Source: Hymenobacter convexus (GTDB lineage: Bacteria; Bacteroidota; Bacteroidia; Cytophagales; Hymenobacteraceae). From it: a stretch of 64,000 bases of DNA. Below the pieces are notes generated by a model that saw only the letters and a list, made by a program, of their open reading frames with translations, was not told the DNA's origin and did not search any database. A program made the translations under genes and the position numbers. The stretch is taken from positions 124,001-188,000 of the forward strand of contig NZ_JAUQON010000002.1 of assembly GCF_030580955.1 (NCBI RefSeq), given 5' to 3'. This document shows positions 53,017-60,596 of this stretch, piece by piece (within the stretch, counting starts at the first letter, position 1; each line of letters opens with the position of its first letter).

Positions 53017-53736
53017 ATGTTAACATGCGCCATCATTGACGACGATGAAATCAACCGCCTGACGCTTGAGCACTACATCGAACTCACGCCCAACCTCAAG
53101 CTGATGGCCTCGTTGGGCGATGGCATTGCCGGGCTTACGTTCTTCCGCGAGGGCAACAAAGTGGACGTGCTGTTTCTGGACATCGAGATGCCCCACCTCA
53201 ACGGCCTGGAGCTACTGCGGGTGCTCACCGACCCGCCCGAGGTCATCATCACCACCGCCCGCCAGGATTTTGCCGTCGATGCCTTCGAGCTGCGCGTGAC
53301 CGATTATCTGGTAAAGCCCTTCGATTTTGCCCGTTTCACGCAGGCCGTGCAGCGGGTGCAGTCGCGCGCCAGCCACAACGGCGCGGCCGCGGCCACTTCG
53401 GCACCCGACGCGCCGGCCAACGCCGACCTGTTTGTGAAGGTGAACAGCCGCATGGTGCGCATCAACTTCGATGAGGTGTTGTACGTGGAGGCGCTGTCCG
53501 ATTACGTCAACATCGTGACAGCTAAGCAGAAATACATTGTTTACACCACCCTCAAGGCGCTGGAAACCCGGCTGGCTCCTTTTGCGAACTTCATTCGGGT
53601 GCACCGCAGCTACCTGCTGAACACCCAGCACATCGAGTCCATCGAAGACAACACCGCCAACCTGCGCGGTGGCCATTTTGTGCCCATCGGCAAGTCGTAC
53701 CAGGAAGCTTTCTACAAGGGTTTGCAGCGGATTTAG
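53017..53736 (+). CDS. LytTR family response regulator
   Basis: A 239-residue regulator with start ATG at 53017 (MLTCAIIDDDEINRLTLEHY). The receiver domain has the acidic DDD near residue 9, phospho-acceptor Asp in VLFLDIEMPHLNG, and the conserved Lys in YLVKPFDF. After an Ala/Ser-rich linker, the LytTR DNA-binding domain has VKVNSRMVRINFDEVLYVEA, DYVNIVT, the FIRVHRSYLLN motif and GKSYQEAF. No histidine kinase is adjacent, so its partner must be elsewhere. It binds DNA in the cytoplasm; targets unknown. Confidence 0.95.
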   Translation: MLTCAIIDDDEINRLTLEHYIELTPNLKLMASLGDGIAGLTFFREGNKVDVLFLDIEMPHLNGLELLRVLTDPPEVIITTARQDFAVDAFELRVTDYLVKPFDFARFTQAVQRVQSRASHNGAAAATSAPDAPANADLFVKVNSRMVRINFDEVLYVEALSDYVNIVTAKQKYIVYTTLKALETRLAPFANFIRVHRSYLLNTQHIESIEDNTANLRGGHFVPIGKSYQEAFYKGLQRI

Positions 53737-53779
53737 TGTTGGAGCAGATTCAAAATTTAGCCGATAGGTATTTTACAAG

Positions 53780-53875
53780 AACGTCATGCTGAGCGCCGCC
53801 GAAGCATCTCTACCGCACAAGTAATCGAATTTACTGCTGTGGCAGAAATGCTTCGGCGGCGCTCAGCATGACGTT
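53780..53875. repeat. Palindromic element, family R1, copy g
   Basis: Arms AACGTCATGCTGAGCGCCGC and GCGGCGCTCAGCATGACGTT. Here the variable core is CCGCCG paired with CGGCGG. It lies between convergent gene ends. Confidence 0.9.
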
Positions 53876-53890
53876 TTTTCTGCCGGTGGC

Positions 53891-54505
53891 TTAAACCTCG
53901 TCCGGCGTTTGAACCACCTGCTGATACGCCGGCAACTCGTAGAAAGGGCGCAGCAGGCGCACCACGTCCAGGGCATCGGCCAGGGCCTCGTGGGCCACTT
54001 CGCGGTCGGGGAAGCGGGCGCGGGCCTTGCAGATGCTCATGCTGGGCAGGCGCGAGTCTTTGTGCCAGTTGAGGTAAAAGGCGGCGGGGTCGAGCATGGC
54101 CGGCTCGGCGCGCACCAGGGTGCCGTAACCGGGCAGCTCTTTTAGAAACCCCAGGTCAAAAACGCCAATGTTTTTGCCGGCCATCGTGACGGAAACGCAG
54201 TCTTTCGCATCGGCCTTGAAGCCGTGGGCCAGCAGAAATGCGCGGAGCTGCGACAGCAACTCATCGGGCGTGCAAAGCTCGGGGTTGGGTTCTTTTTGGG
54301 CCAGCTCCTGCAGCAGGCGGGCATTGAGGGCCAGGGCGCCGGCCGTGCCCACGTACTCGGGGTGGCGCACCACGCGCCGGAAGGCGGGCAGCGCGGCCAG
54401 CGGCAACGGGCGGCGCGAGTCTTCAATGACGGCCGCCAATTCCAGAATCTGGTGGCGGCGGGGGTTCGAGCCGGAGGTTTCGAGGTCGAGGGAAACGTAG
54501 CGCAT
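53891..54505 (-). CDS. DEDDh-type 3'-5' exonuclease (DnaQ/RNase T-like)
   Basis: A 204-residue exonuclease-like protein. The first acidic pair is in SLDLETSGSNP (Asp, Glu) at residues 6-16, followed by ILELAAVIED. The middle motif is GVFDLGFLKEL (Asp), and the last is HEALADALD (His and Asp), which completes the DEDDh set. It lacks other polymerase or helicase domains. Such stand-alone nucleases act in DNA or RNA end trimming, but the substrate cannot be told. It stands alone between two R1 elements (53780 and 54579). Confidence 0.9.
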   Translation of the reverse strand: MRYVSLDLETSGSNPRRHQILELAAVIEDSRRPLPLAALPAFRRVVRHPEYVGTAGALALNARLLQELAQKEPNPELCTPDELLSQLRAFLLAHGFKADAKDCVSVTMAGKNIGVFDLGFLKELPGYGTLVRAEPAMLDPAAFYLNWHKDSRLPSMSICKARARFPDREVAHEALADALDVVRLLRPFYELPAYQQVVQTPDEV

Positions 54506-54578
54506 GGACTTCGTTTACGGCGGAGCAGCGGGTGGCGTCGAGGAATGGACGGTTTTTTGAGTTTTGTTGAAGAAAGAA

Positions 54579-54669
54579 CGTCATGCTGAGCGGAGTCGAA
54601 GCATCTCTACCGCAGTGGTAAATAAATTACTATTGCAGTAGAGATGCTTCGACTCCGCTCAGCATGACG
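54579..54669. repeat. Palindromic element, family R1, copy h
   Basis: Arms CGTCATGCTGAGCGGAGTCG and CGACTCCGCTCAGCATGACG, inner AAGCATCTCTACCGCA and TGCAGTAGAGATGCTT. The core GGAGTC pairs with GACTCC. Confidence 0.9.
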
Positions 54670-54692
54670 GCCTTTTTTCCAATAACTCCAAC

Positions 54693-55433
54693 TCACCCCC
54701 CAAATACCTTTTTCAGCAGTTCGGTGGTGCGGGCCACGGGGTTTTGGCGGATGTTAGCTTCTTCCTGGGCGATGAGGGTGAAGAGGCCGTCGATGGCCTT
54801 GCCGGTGGCATACTGGTTGAGGTCGGTTTGCACGGGCTGTACCAGCGGAATCCGGTTGTAGGTGGTGCTCAGCTGGGTGTAGTACTTGGTGGCGCCCACC
54901 TTGTCAAGGCTTTGCTGAATGATAGGCTGAAACGCGGTGGTGAGCTGGCCCGTGGTGGTGCGCTTAAGGTACTGGGTGGCCGCGTCCGGCTGCCCGCTCA
55001 GAATATTCCACACATCGGTGAAGGTCAGGCTCTTGATGGCATTCAGGAAAATAGGCTTGGCGCTCTTGGCGGCGTCTTCGGCCCCGCGGTTCAGGCTCAG
55101 CTCGAAGGCATCGACCTGGCTGCCCAGACCGAGGGCGCGCAGCTTGGTGGCCACCCGCTGGGCATCGGGCGGAAACGGAATGCGGATGAGCGAGTTCAGG
55201 TTGAAGCCGTCAGTTTTGGAGGCCTGGTCGGCGCCCTTGCTGATGCCCTGAATAAGGGCTTCCTTGAGGCCGTTGGCAGCGTCGGTATTGCTCACGTCGG
55301 CGGGAGCGGTGCCGGTGGCGGGTTTGCCCACAGTGGGCAGCTTGATGTTGCCGATTTTAGGTAGGGAAATCTGGGCCGAACCGGGGCGGGCTGCGCCCAG
55401 CACAAGGGCCAGCAGCAAAAAGTAGTTTTTCAT
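54693..55433 (-). CDS. DUF4197 family exported protein
   Basis: A 246-residue protein with start ATG at 55433 (MKNYFLLLALVLGAARPGSA, signal peptide). The mature part carries the DUF4197 pattern: GLKEALIQGISKGADQ, IRIPFPPDAQRVATKLRALG, a long helical middle with LSFTDVW-type segment (here LTFTDVWNILSGQPDAATQY) and YNRIPLVQPVQTDLNQYAT near the end, finishing LLKKVFGG. The family is common in Bacteroidota and proteobacteria; its role is unknown, and it is thought to be periplasmic. A -7 box lies 75 bases upstream. Confidence 0.93.
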   Translation of the reverse strand: MKNYFLLLALVLGAARPGSAQISLPKIGNIKLPTVGKPATGTAPADVSNTDAANGLKEALIQGISKGADQASKTDGFNLNSLIRIPFPPDAQRVATKLRALGLGSQVDAFELSLNRGAEDAAKSAKPIFLNAIKSLTFTDVWNILSGQPDAATQYLKRTTTGQLTTAFQPIIQQSLDKVGATKYYTQLSTTYNRIPLVQPVQTDLNQYATGKAIDGLFTLIAQEEANIRQNPVARTTELLKKVFGG

Positions 55434-55788
55434 AAAATCACGCGAAGCGATAAGGGCAAATAGCCCGCCGGGTGCGGCCCGGGCGGATTTGTAGTCTGGA
55501 GTGCCAGCAAACTTAGCCGCCTCCTGCCGCCCTGCCGCCGCGTTATCGACCACCGGGCAACCTCTCACGACCGGCGCCGGTCATCCATCGGCTGGACCGG
55601 CTTGCATTCGGGGCGCAGGCCCTTGTCTGGCCAGGGATTAGGCCGCTGGGCCCAAAATTTATCTCACAAAAAGCTGGTATAATGACACCCCGCGCGATAA
55701 CGCTTCATTTTTCGGTGGCACCCGGGCCCGGTTTGTTGCGTCCAGGCCCTAGCTTAGGGGTTCCTTACTGCCACATTCCATCCTTTCC
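55434..55788. other. Divergent intergenic region
   Basis: About 355 bases with no supported gene. It holds a TAAGTTTG -7 box for the DUF4197 gene (minus strand, 55508-55515). The plus-strand side is moderately AT-rich with TATCTCACAAAAAGCTGGTA near 55660, which may hold a promoter of the 55789 operon, but no clear TAnnTTTG box is seen. Confidence 0.5.
55508..55515 (-). promoter_or_regulatory. -7 box TAAGTTTG
   Basis: An exact TAnnTTTG box 75 bases upstream of the DUF4197 start codon. Confidence 0.5.
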
Positions 55789-56541
55789 ATGAAGTTTCCA
55801 CGCGTTGCCGGGCTGGCATTGCTTTGCATTCCGTTGTTTGGCCACTTAGCGGCGGGCCAGGCCGCTGCGCCCGATGCCGCGCTGGCGGCGGCCGTGGCCA
55901 CGGCCGCGCAGCAGTATACGGCGGGTTTGCCGCTGCCCTCGCAGCTCTACAACGGCCCCGAATACATCGACTACGCCAAGCCCTATAAACAGGTGATGGG
56001 GCACCAGTTTTTTGAGGAGCCCACCCGGCAGCCGGGGGCCGTGTTCTACAACGGCCATTACTTCAACAACCTGCTGCTGGCCTACGACGTGGTGCACGAC
56101 CAGGTGGTGCTCTCGCCGCCCCGCAGCCCGCTTTCGCTGCGGCTCATCAACGACAACGTGCGCTCGTTTTCGCTCAACCAGCACCGCTTCGTGCGGCTGG
56201 TGGCCGACAGCGCCAACCGCCGCGTCATCGACACGGGCTTTTACGAAGTGCTGCTCGACGCCCCCGTGCAGGTGCTGGCCCGGCGCTCGAAGCGGATGCA
56301 GGAGCACGTGGGGCAGCAAATCGTGAGTGTAGAGTTTGTGCCCCAGGACGAGCTGTTCCTCAAAAAGGCGGGTACCTATTACCCCGTGAGCCGGAAATCG
56401 GCGGCGCTGCGCGTGTTTGCCGACCGCGGCAAGGAGGTGCAAGAGTATGCGAAAGCCCAAAAGCTGTCTTTCAAGAAGGCAAAGTTTGAGGCTTCGCTGG
56501 TGCAGCTGGCCGGCTACTATTCCGGGCTGGCCGCGCGGTAG
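55789..56541 (+). CDS. Exported protein of unknown function, first gene of a receptor operon
   Basis: A 250-residue protein with a signal peptide (MKFPRVAGLALLCIPLFGHL to AAGQA). The mature part is mixed alpha/beta and includes VFYNGHYFNNLLLAYDVVHD, VSVEFVPQDELFLKKAG and YYPVSRKSAALRVF. This pattern is common in Bacteroidota exported proteins that precede TonB-dependent receptors, but I know no named family. It lies 42 bases before the receptor gene on the same strand, so it is very likely part of the same operon and acts in the periplasm or at the outer membrane. Confidence 0.8.
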   Translation: MKFPRVAGLALLCIPLFGHLAAGQAAAPDAALAAAVATAAQQYTAGLPLPSQLYNGPEYIDYAKPYKQVMGHQFFEEPTRQPGAVFYNGHYFNNLLLAYDVVHDQVVLSPPRSPLSLRLINDNVRSFSLNQHRFVRLVADSANRRVIDTGFYEVLLDAPVQVLARRSKRMQEHVGQQIVSVEFVPQDELFLKKAGTYYPVSRKSAALRVFADRGKEVQEYAKAQKLSFKKAKFEASLVQLAGYYSGLAAR

Positions 56542-56583
56542 GGGCCGGCCGTTTCTGCTTTTTAGCGTTATCGATTTTCTTTC

Positions 56584-59355
56584 ATGAAACATTGCTATTC
56601 TACCTGTTGCAGCCTGTTGCTGCTGCTGCTGCTGAGTTTGACCGGCTACGGGCAACAAGCCGAAAAAACCGTGACCGGCGATTTCAACCACGTGCAGTTT
56701 GAGCAGTTTGCCAGCCAGGTGGAAGCCCAGACGGCCTACCGCTTCTACTTCGACCCCGCGGCCGTGGACAGCCTTTTTGTGACGCTGCGGGTGCAGGCCC
56801 AGCCCGTGGATGCCGTGCTGCGCGAAGCCCTGCAAAACACGAAGTTCCGCTTCGCCGTCGACGACGAGCGCCGCGTGTTTGTGACCCGCGGCGCGGTGAT
56901 TTCGGGCGCTCCGGCCGCCGATTTCTACGAGCCCCGGCCCGTGGCCCCGGCCGCACTGGCCCAGGCCGATGCCGACCCCGGCGCCCCCGCGCCCACCCGC
57001 TCGCGCCTCATCAGCGCCTCCGAGTACAAGGTGTATGAGATTGGGGCCGGGGGCGGCGGCGGACGGGTCACGCTGGCTGGCCACATCCGCGACCAGAAAT
57101 CGGGCGAGCCGGTGATTGGGGCGTCCATCGTGGCCGAGTCGCTCAACGTGGGCGCCACCACCGACCAGTTCGGCTCCTATTCGCTCACGCTGCCGGCCGG
57201 GCGCTACGACCTGAAAATCCGGGGCCTGGGCATCAAGAACACCAAGCGGCAGGTGGTGCTACGCGGCAATGGCAAGCTGGAGATTGAGGTGGAAGAAGAT
57301 ATCGTCACCCTGAAGGAAGTGGTGATTGAGGCCGAGAAAGACAAGAATGTATCGGGCATGCAAATGGGCCTGGAGAAGCTGGACATCAAGACCATGCGCC
57401 AGGTGCCCACGGCTTTTGGCGAGACGGATATTCTGCGCGTCATCATGACCTTGCCGGGCGTGAAAACGGTGGGCGAGGGCAGCACCGGCCTCAACGTGCG
57501 CGGCGGCGCCACCGACCAGAACCTGATTCTGTTCAACGACGCCACCATCTACAACCCGTCGCACCTGTTCGGCTTTTTCTCGGCCTTCAACCCCGACATT
57601 CTGCAGGGCGTGGAGTTGTACAAGAGCGCCATACCGGCCAAGTACGGCGGGCGCCTGGCCTCGGTGCTCGACATCACGACCCGCGAGGGCAACAAGAAAA
57701 AGCTGGGCGGCGCGGGCGGCATCGGGCCGCTCACCAGCCGCGTCACGCTGGAGGGGCCCATTGTGAAGGACAAAAGCTCGTTCATTGTGAGCGGCCGGGC
57801 CAGCTATTCGGACTGGATTCTGAAGCAGCTGTCGGACCGGAACTTTGCGAAGAGCGCGGCGGCCTTTTACGACGTCACGGCCCACGTTACGCACGAGTTC
57901 AACGAGAAGAATTCGCTCTACGCCACGGGCTATTTCAGCTCCGACCGGTTCCGGCTGGCCAGCGACACCACCTACAGCTACCGCAACCAGGCCGCCAGCC
58001 TAAAGTGGCGCCACAACTTCAACAACCAGCTCTACGGCGTGCTTACGGGCACCTACAGCCACTACGACTACGACGTGACGACCACCCAGAACCCGGTGTC
58101 GGCCTCGCAGCTCAAGTACGCCATCGGCCAGTCGGGCCTGCGGGCCGATTTTACCTACTATCCCAACAACCGGCACACCATCGACTTCGGCGGCAGCACG
58201 CTGCTCTACAACATCGAGCCGGGCAGCTTCCTGCCGCTGGGCGAAAAGTCGCTGATTCGGCCCGACGTGCTGAGCAAAGAGCGCGCCCTGGAAAGCGCCC
58301 TCTACGTGTCGGATAAGTTCGACATCACCTCGCGCTTCTCGGTTTCGGCGGGCCTGCGTTTCTCGTTCTTCCAGGCGCTGGGGCCGCGCGATGTATACCA
58401 GTACGCCCCCGGCCAGTCGCGCTCCGAAGCCACCATCACCGACACGGTGCGGTACGGCTCGAACAAGGTGCTGGCTTCGTACCAGGGGCCGGAGTACCGG
58501 CTGTCGGCGCGCTACTCGCTCAACGATAAGTCGTCGGTGAAGGCGAGCTACACCCGCACGCGCCAGTACATTCACCAGCTCACGAACACGGCCTCGGTGT
58601 CGCCGACCGACGTGTGGAAGCTGAGCGACAACAACATCCGGCCGCAGGTGGGTGACCAGTACTCGCTGGGCTACTACCGCAACTTCAAGTCGAACACCAT
58701 CGAGGTGTCGGTGGAAGGTTACTACAAAACCCTGCGCGACTTTGTGGACTACAAGAGCGGCGCCACGCTGGTGCTCAACCACCACATCGAAACCGACATC
58801 ATCAACGCCGCGGGCAAGGCCTACGGGGTGGAATTTTTCGTAAAAAAGCTCACCGGCAAGCTCAACGGCTGGGTGGGCTACACTTATTCCCGCTCGCTGG
58901 TGCAGGTGAACGCGGCCACCACCTCCGACATGGTGAACGGCGGCCAGTACTACCCCAGCAACTTCGACAAGCCGCACGATTTCACACTGGTGGGCAACTA
59001 CCGCTTCTCGCGCCGCTTCAGCACCAGCGTGAACGCCACCTACAGCACGGGCCGGCCCATCACGCTGCCGCTGGCCAAGTACTACCTCAACAACTCGCTG
59101 CGCGTGTACTACTCCGACCGCAACGCCTACCGCGTGCCCGACTACTACCGCGTCGACCTGGCCCTCAACATCGAAGGCAGCCACAAGGTGAAGAAACTGG
59201 CCCATAGCTCCTGGACGGTGGGCGTGTACAACCTCACCGGCCGCCGCAACCCGTATTCCGTCTATTTTAAATCGGTGGCCGGCCAGATTAAAGGCTACCA
59301 GCTGTCCATTTTCGGCAACCCGATTCCGACCGTCACTTACAACTTCAAGTTCTGA
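56584..59355 (+). CDS. TonB-dependent outer-membrane receptor with STN and CarboxypepD-like domains
   Basis: A 923-residue outer-membrane receptor. After a signal peptide (MKHCYSTCCSLLLLLLLSLT) comes an STN-like domain (about residues 30-105; YRFYFDPAAVDSLFVTLRVQ). Such domains can pass a signal to an anti-sigma factor, but none is adjacent. A CarboxypepD-regulatory-like beta domain follows (about 165-235; GEPVIGASIVAESLNVG), then a plug (LPGVKTVGEGSTGLNVRGGA) and a 22-strand-type barrel ending with the aromatic TVTYNFKF. It imports an unknown ligand with TonB energy. The DUF4249 gene follows after 2 bases and an MG-domain gene after that, a recurrent trio. Confidence 0.96.
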   Translation: MKHCYSTCCSLLLLLLLSLTGYGQQAEKTVTGDFNHVQFEQFASQVEAQTAYRFYFDPAAVDSLFVTLRVQAQPVDAVLREALQNTKFRFAVDDERRVFVTRGAVISGAPAADFYEPRPVAPAALAQADADPGAPAPTRSRLISASEYKVYEIGAGGGGGRVTLAGHIRDQKSGEPVIGASIVAESLNVGATTDQFGSYSLTLPAGRYDLKIRGLGIKNTKRQVVLRGNGKLEIEVEEDIVTLKEVVIEAEKDKNVSGMQMGLEKLDIKTMRQVPTAFGETDILRVIMTLPGVKTVGEGSTGLNVRGGATDQNLILFNDATIYNPSHLFGFFSAFNPDILQGVELYKSAIPAKYGGRLASVLDITTREGNKKKLGGAGGIGPLTSRVTLEGPIVKDKSSFIVSGRASYSDWILKQLSDRNFAKSAAAFYDVTAHVTHEFNEKNSLYATGYFSSDRFRLASDTTYSYRNQAASLKWRHNFNNQLYGVLTGTYSHYDYDVTTTQNPVSASQLKYAIGQSGLRADFTYYPNNRHTIDFGGSTLLYNIEPGSFLPLGEKSLIRPDVLSKERALESALYVSDKFDITSRFSVSAGLRFSFFQALGPRDVYQYAPGQSRSEATITDTVRYGSNKVLASYQGPEYRLSARYSLNDKSSVKASYTRTRQYIHQLTNTASVSPTDVWKLSDNNIRPQVGDQYSLGYYRNFKSNTIEVSVEGYYKTLRDFVDYKSGATLVLNHHIETDIINAAGKAYGVEFFVKKLTGKLNGWVGYTYSRSLVQVNAATTSDMVNGGQYYPSNFDKPHDFTLVGNYRFSRRFSTSVNATYSTGRPITLPLAKYYLNNSLRVYYSDRNAYRVPDYYRVDLALNIEGSHKVKKLAHSSWTVGVYNLTGRRNPYSVYFKSVAGQIKGYQLSIFGNPIPTVTYNFKF

Positions 59356-59357
59356 TA

Positions 59358-60542
59358 ATGCGCTTCTCCTCACTATTTGCGCTGCGCCGCTGGCTGCCGG
59401 GGGCGCTGGCGCTGCTGGCCGGTTGCACCGACTCGTTTGCGCCCGACGTCACCACCTCGCCGCCGAACCTGCTGGTGGTCGACGGCTTTCTCAACAGCCA
59501 GGGCGTGACCACCATCAAGCTCTCGCGCGCCTACGCCATTGCCGCCAAAACCGCCCCACCCACCGAAACCCGGGCCACGGTGTACATCGAGGACGAGGCA
59601 GGCACCCGCCTGCTGCTGACCGAAACCAGCGTGAAGGGCACCTACACCTCGGCCGCCCAAACCCTGAACCCCGCCCGCCGCTACCGCCTGCACCTCAACA
59701 CGCTGGCCGGCAAAGAGTACGTGTCGGACTACGTGCCCGTGAAGACGACACCCGTGATTGACGCCGTGACCTGGCGCACCGATAACGACGGCCTGAACAT
59801 CTACGTGAATGCCCACGATGCCACCGGCACCACCCAGTACTACCGCTGGGACTACGTTGAAACCTGGGAAATCAACCCCATCTACCGACCTCAGGTGGAG
59901 TACGTGAACGGCGCCATGCGCGACATTTTGGTGCCGTTTCCAACCATCTGCTGGGGCACCGCCCCTTCGACGCCCATCCAGATTGCCAAAACCACGGCCC
60001 TGACCCAGGACGTGGTGTCTGACTTTCGGGTGCGGCAGTTGCCGCCCAGCTCCAACCTGCTCAACAGCCGCTACAGCATCCTGGTACAGCAGCACGCCCT
60101 CACCAAGGAGGAATACGCCTACTGGGAGCTGCTGCGCAAAAACACCGAGAGCATCGGCTCGCTGTTCGACGCGCAGCCCGCGCAGCTTACCGGCAACGTG
60201 CGCTGCCTCACCAGCCCTTCGGATGCGGCTCTGGGCTTCATCGGGGCCCATTCGATGACGGAAAAGCGCATTTTCATTCGGCGGGCGGAGCTGCCACAGG
60301 CCTGGCGCGTGCTCAACGGCTACGAAAGCTGCCAGCCGCCCGACAGCATCTTCTTCAACCGCAGCACGCCGCCGCCGAATCCGGCCCAGGTGATGCAATC
60401 CATTTTCGGTGCGGGCACCGTGCTGCCCATCGAGGAGATGTACGACAAACTGGGCATCCTCATCGGCTACACGGCCAAATCGAAGGACTGCATCGACTGC
60501 CGCACGCGCGGCACCTCCGTCAAGCCCAGCTTCTGGCCGTAG
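59358..60542 (+). CDS. DUF4249 family outer-membrane lipoprotein
   Basis: A 394-residue lipoprotein. The lipobox LLAGC lies near residue 22. The DUF4249 pattern follows: PPNLLVVDGFLNSQGVTTIK, ATVYIEDEAG, TYTSAAQTLNPARRYRLHL, and YYRWDYVETWEI in the middle; YESCQPPDSIFFN and CIDCRTRGTSVKPSFW near the C-terminus. Members are encoded beside STN-type TonB-dependent receptors across Bacteroidota and are thought to act with them at the outer membrane. It starts 2 bases after the receptor stop and so is co-translated with it. Confidence 0.93.
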   Translation: MRFSSLFALRRWLPGALALLAGCTDSFAPDVTTSPPNLLVVDGFLNSQGVTTIKLSRAYAIAAKTAPPTETRATVYIEDEAGTRLLLTETSVKGTYTSAAQTLNPARRYRLHLNTLAGKEYVSDYVPVKTTPVIDAVTWRTDNDGLNIYVNAHDATGTTQYYRWDYVETWEINPIYRPQVEYVNGAMRDILVPFPTICWGTAPSTPIQIAKTTALTQDVVSDFRVRQLPPSSNLLNSRYSILVQQHALTKEEYAYWELLRKNTESIGSLFDAQPAQLTGNVRCLTSPSDAALGFIGAHSMTEKRIFIRRAELPQAWRVLNGYESCQPPDSIFFNRSTPPPNPAQVMQSIFGAGTVLPIEEMYDKLGILIGYTAKSKDCIDCRTRGTSVKPSFWP

Positions 60543-60596
60543 GCCGTGGTTTTTTCAGCAGCATTGAAGCGTCGTATCCGTATGGTTTTTTTTCAG